The position numbers and the translations under genes are program-made. From assembly GCA_002359635.1 (NCBI GenBank), contig DENJ01000102.1, forward strand, positions 33,373-76,408: a stretch of 43,036 bases of DNA, written 5' to 3'. Each line of letters begins with the position of its first letter. Within the stretch, counting starts at the first letter, position 1. The notes under the pieces were generated by a model, which searched no databases, was not told the origin of the DNA, and saw only the letters and a list, made by a program, of their open reading frames with translations. Below are positions 41,401 to 43,036 of the stretch, piece after piece. This stretch comes from Burkholderiales bacterium UBA2647 (GTDB lineage: Bacteria; Pseudomonadota; Gammaproteobacteria; Burkholderiales; Burkholderiaceae_E).

Positions 41401-41600
41401 TGACGACCTTCGCGATGGTATTCGGGATGCTGCCCCTGGCGCTAGCACTCAATGAAGGCGGGGAAATCCAAGCACCCATGGGCCGCGCGATCATCGGCGG
41501 GGTGATCACTTCGACGCTACTTACCCTTGTGGTCGTCCCGGTCATTTATTCTTATCTTGTACGAGAGATTCACCCGAGCGCAGCATCTCAAGATGCTTGA
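38493..41600 (+). CDS. RND-family efflux pump, inner-membrane permease (HAE1/AcrB-like)
   Basis: This proton-driven exporter would expel hydrophobic or amphiphilic compounds. The 1035-residue protein has 12 predicted helices with two large periplasmic loops. The TM4 proton relay Asp401-Asp402 is in LCIGLLIDDAIVVRENIVRH, and the TM10 lysine (Lys934) is in MGLVTKNAILLVDFANQARR. The N-terminus (SIAHPVFAAMVMLALCVLGL) and GIEQLPDINPPVVFVDLRYP resemble MdtB/MdtC- and MexF-type pumps. Substrates cannot be predicted. No TolC-type channel gene follows, so an outer-membrane partner encoded elsewhere is expected. The last 59 bases overlap the convergent acetyltransferase gene. Confidence 0.95.
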   Translation: MWMTRVSIAHPVFAAMVMLALCVLGLFSYTRLGIEQLPDINPPVVFVDLRYPGASPEAVEREITRRVDEALNGIAGVKRITSRAFEGRSQSSVEFNLNVDMGRAVQDVRDRIALVQPLFPKDAKAPVIARANNENAQPVAVFALLSKSKSPRELSMIAELQVSRRFQRVEGVSSVELAGLATREVRVDLNVARLQQFSVTPAEIANALREQNSDQPVGILSHPLSDAMLRVEGRVSNPIEFGAFIIGKRDGMPIQLSDLGRVYERERELDTLARINGQRAISFNIFKQQDANIVATGDAIKEAADELRAQLGKDVELRLIYATSDWVKQSLKGLQRTLIEGALLTVLIVYLFLHSWRSTVITGLTLPIAVISSFIAVYACGFTLNFMTMMALSLCIGLLIDDAIVVRENIVRHLHMGKNHRQAARDGTEEIGLAVMATTFAICAVFVPVAFMTGIIGKFFYPFGITVTVAVLISLFVSFTLDPMLSSIWHDPDGQAHRRIPLLRHAIGAVDAMMAALHQGYSELIAWIFEGRGFRLFWLVSIPPRVIVLLIGLISFVLAILLIKTVGTEFVPQTDNGFTQLSIRLPVGSSLQRGSDKIAQVEEAVRQVPGIATIITTVGGTGTGFLVGRNQATLNISLKPRKERDLDQKSIEASLRQAIANIPGIEASVGTERPIFVTILGSDPKQLVEQTQAFAKKMEEVPGITDIEVSAKPGLPTFAVRLDRIAMREMGLNSSQLATSLRAFVNGEVASYWTASDGEQVEVLLRLPSESRERIEQIRDLPIAFSKDGKPIPLSRIASIESVDNPEVIRRQNLLRREAIFAGVQNRPAGDVGADVQKLVKQTQLPEGMRFDVGGATKEQEEAFSAMLGAMALAIIFIYIVLASQFGSLVQPLAIMVSLPLSLIGVVLALLLFGSTVNVFSMIGLIMLMGLVTKNAILLVDFANQARRSGANVREALLQAGQVRMRPIMMTTFAMVFGMLPLALALNEGGEIQAPMGRAIIGGVITSTLLTLVVVPVIYSYLVREIHPSAASQDA

Positions 41601-42036
41601 TCCCGTCCTCGATGTAGCAGTCACCTTGGGGAGCAAAACCGTGAACCCTGTAAAAGGGTTCCAAGTAAGCTTGAGCACTGATCCTGATGGCCTGAACACC
41701 GCCTTCATTCCCGTCGAAAAGCGCGCAGCAGTCAATCGCGCGCCGCAGCAGTGCATGGCCCAGCCCTTTGCCACGCCACGAGAGGTCCACGACGACGCGG
41801 CCGATTGAAGACTCCGGATACTTTAGGCCCGGGGGCAAACAACGGGCATAGGCCAGCAGTTTCCCTGACTGCGCATGGCAGCCCAAAAGATGGAACGACT
41901 CGAGATCGAGATTGTCCAAATCCTGGTAGATGCATTGTTGTTCGACAGCAAAAACCGCCTGCCTCAACTGTAAGAGTTGGTAAAGCTGTCGAAGTTCTAA
42001 GGCATCGAAACGCTCGATCTGCCATTGAAGATTCAT
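41542..42036 (-). CDS. elaA: ElaA-family GNAT N-acetyltransferase
   Basis: This is a small acetyl-CoA-dependent acetyltransferase of unknown substrate. The 164-residue protein matches the ElaA pattern: LYQLLQLRQAVFAVEQQCIY followed by QDLDNLDLESFHLLG, then the acetyl-CoA loop VVVDLSWRGKGLGHALLRRA (V-x-x-x-x-R-G-x-G-x-G/A) and AYLEPFYRVHGF. The frame is open upstream to 42258, but the homology begins at the ATG at 42036 (MNLQWQIERFDAL). Its 3' end overlaps the pump gene by 59 bases in convergent orientation. Confidence 0.88.
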   Translation of the reverse strand: MNLQWQIERFDALELRQLYQLLQLRQAVFAVEQQCIYQDLDNLDLESFHLLGCHAQSGKLLAYARCLPPGLKYPESSIGRVVVDLSWRGKGLGHALLRRAIDCCALFDGNEGGVQAIRISAQAYLEPFYRVHGFAPQGDCYIEDGIKHLEMLRSGESLVQDKNK

Positions 42037-42086
42037 CTCATTTAAGCTTTGGGCATGGACAAAACAAAAGGCCTTGAGGCTAACAC

Positions 42087-43036
42087 GTGCAAACAGTCCT
42101 AAGCGCGGCGTGGAAGTTTCAAGGATGGCGGATGGTTGCGGCCGGCGGCGGTATCCAATTCCTGCAATCAGGACTGCTTCATCAGGCCTTCGGCGCCTAT
42201 CTTGCTGTGCTGTCGAGCCAATTCGGCTGGAGCAAAACTGCATTATCCGGCGCGGCAACCTTGCAACCGATGGAAGCGGCGGCGCTTGGTCCGCTGATGG
42301 GCTGGTTCATCGACCGCTTCGGTCCTCAGGGCATGATCCGGCTTGGGATTTGCGTGCTGGGCGGCGGCTTTATGCTGCTGAGCCAGATTGACAGCCTTGC
42401 AGGCTTTTACACGGCATTTGTCGTGATTGCCTTGGGATCAAGTCTCTGCGGCTTTTTCCCGATTAACGTCGCCATCATTCATTGGTTTGAAAGGTTGAGA
42501 GCAAGAGCGTTATCGGCCTTGTCACTCGGTCTTGCCTTCGGCGGTATCTTTGTGCCCGTGGTTGCCTGGACCATGCAGACCTGGGGCTGGCGAAGCACAG
42601 CCTTTTGCTCCGGACTCGCGTTTATCCTGATGGGTTGGCCCTTAGCGCGAAACTTCAAACGCCGACCTGCTGATGTGGGGCAGACTGTCGACGGACTGCC
42701 GCTTGCCCTCGATGTGGTGGGCGAGGAATCTGGACAAATCATCGAGTTCACGGCGCGGCAAGCGCTTCGCACTTGGGCCTTCTGGCTTTTGAGTCTGGGC
42801 CATGGTTCAGCGCTGTTTGTTGTGACCGCGGTGAATGTTCATGCCATTTCGCATATGAAGGAGGGTCTGGGCTACAGCGTTGCCCAGGCTTCCCTGGTAA
42901 TCACTTTGATGACGGTGTTTCAAATCGTCGGCGTCTTGATCGGATGGTGGTGCGGTGACCGCTTTGAAAAACGCAAGATTTCTGCGCTGTGCATGGTCAT
43001 GCATGCCAGCGGTTTGTTGATGCTCGCCTGGTCCCA
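42087..43036 (+). CDS. MFS transporter (partial, cut by the window end)
   Basis: The frame from the GTG at 42087 (GAGG about eight bases upstream) runs open to the last base, 316 codons. It begins MQTVLSAAWKFQGWRMVAAG and shows major-facilitator features: repeated hydrophobic helices, the A-like motif GPLMGWFIDRFGPQGMIRLG between helices 2 and 3, and a charged central loop (about residues 190-225). It resembles the monocarboxylate/oxalate-formate antiporter group, which moves organic acids, but the second half is incomplete. It is divergent from the acetyltransferase gene across 50 bases. Confidence 0.85.
   Translation, partial: MQTVLSAAWKFQGWRMVAAGGGIQFLQSGLLHQAFGAYLAVLSSQFGWSKTALSGAATLQPMEAAALGPLMGWFIDRFGPQGMIRLGICVLGGGFMLLSQIDSLAGFYTAFVVIALGSSLCGFFPINVAIIHWFERLRARALSALSLGLAFGGIFVPVVAWTMQTWGWRSTAFCSGLAFILMGWPLARNFKRRPADVGQTVDGLPLALDVVGEESGQIIEFTARQALRTWAFWLLSLGHGSALFVVTAVNVHAISHMKEGLGYSVAQASLVITLMTVFQIVGVLIGWWCGDRFEKRKISALCMVMHASGLLMLAWS

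Overview
The window looks like chromosomal DNA of a betaproteobacterium, probably of the order Burkholderiales. That placement is an inference from gene content: an rpsP-rimM-trmD start, an OxyR whose redox cysteines fall at 199 and 208 next to recG, a double-length UvrA, and an etfBA/acyl-CoA dehydrogenase cluster. I saw no rRNA, tRNA, CRISPR array, insertion sequence or phage gene. Gene density is very high, genes overlap often, and no gene-free stretch exceeds 300 bases.

Layout. 1-2 kb (+): ribosomal protein S16 and two RNA-maturation genes (rpsP, rimM, trmD); rplS, the usual fourth gene, is absent. 2-6.5 kb (-): a fatty-acid or organic-acid oxidation operon read crotonase-like protein, etfB, etfA, acyl-CoA dehydrogenase. 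6.6-7.8 kb (+): lytic transglycosylase mltB. 7.7-13 kb (-): a tight block ridA-recG-oxyR-cysM-eamA that mixes metabolite repair, DNA repair, peroxide sensing and cysteine synthesis. 13-18.7 kb (+): a 1906-residue UvrA made of two complete UvrA units in tandem. 18.8-28.2 kb (+): argE, then a full System I cytochrome c maturation operon in the order ccmI-A-B-C-D-E-F-G-H, then a lipoprotein. 28.2-29.5 kb (-): both subunits of a 3-oxoacid CoA-transferase. 29.6-37.0 kb (-): a small protein of unknown function and, upstream of it, a 6.8-kb gene for a 2271-residue protein. 37.3-41.6 kb (+): an RND efflux adaptor and pump. 41.5-43.0 kb: an ElaA-type acetyltransferase (-) and the start of an MFS transporter (+) cut by the window end.

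The most novel item is the 2271-residue protein. It has an N-terminal helix-turn-helix, a disordered linker, and about 2000 residues of nearly unbroken helical repeat sequence, with no cysteine and no membrane segment. Its plan resembles plasmid KfrA (DNA-binding head, long coiled-coil tail) on a much larger scale. Together with the uncharacterised 178-residue gene 50 bases downstream it may form an undescribed DNA-anchored filament or scaffold system.

A second theme is in-frame expansion of linkers by short tandem duplications: 24-bp units in rimM, 15-bp units in ccmI, 21-bp units in uvrA, 66-bp units in the giant gene, and a 35-bp unit across the 3' end of the 178-residue gene. Other oddities are a CcmH without any signal peptide and a crotonase-family protein that lacks both catalytic glutamates.
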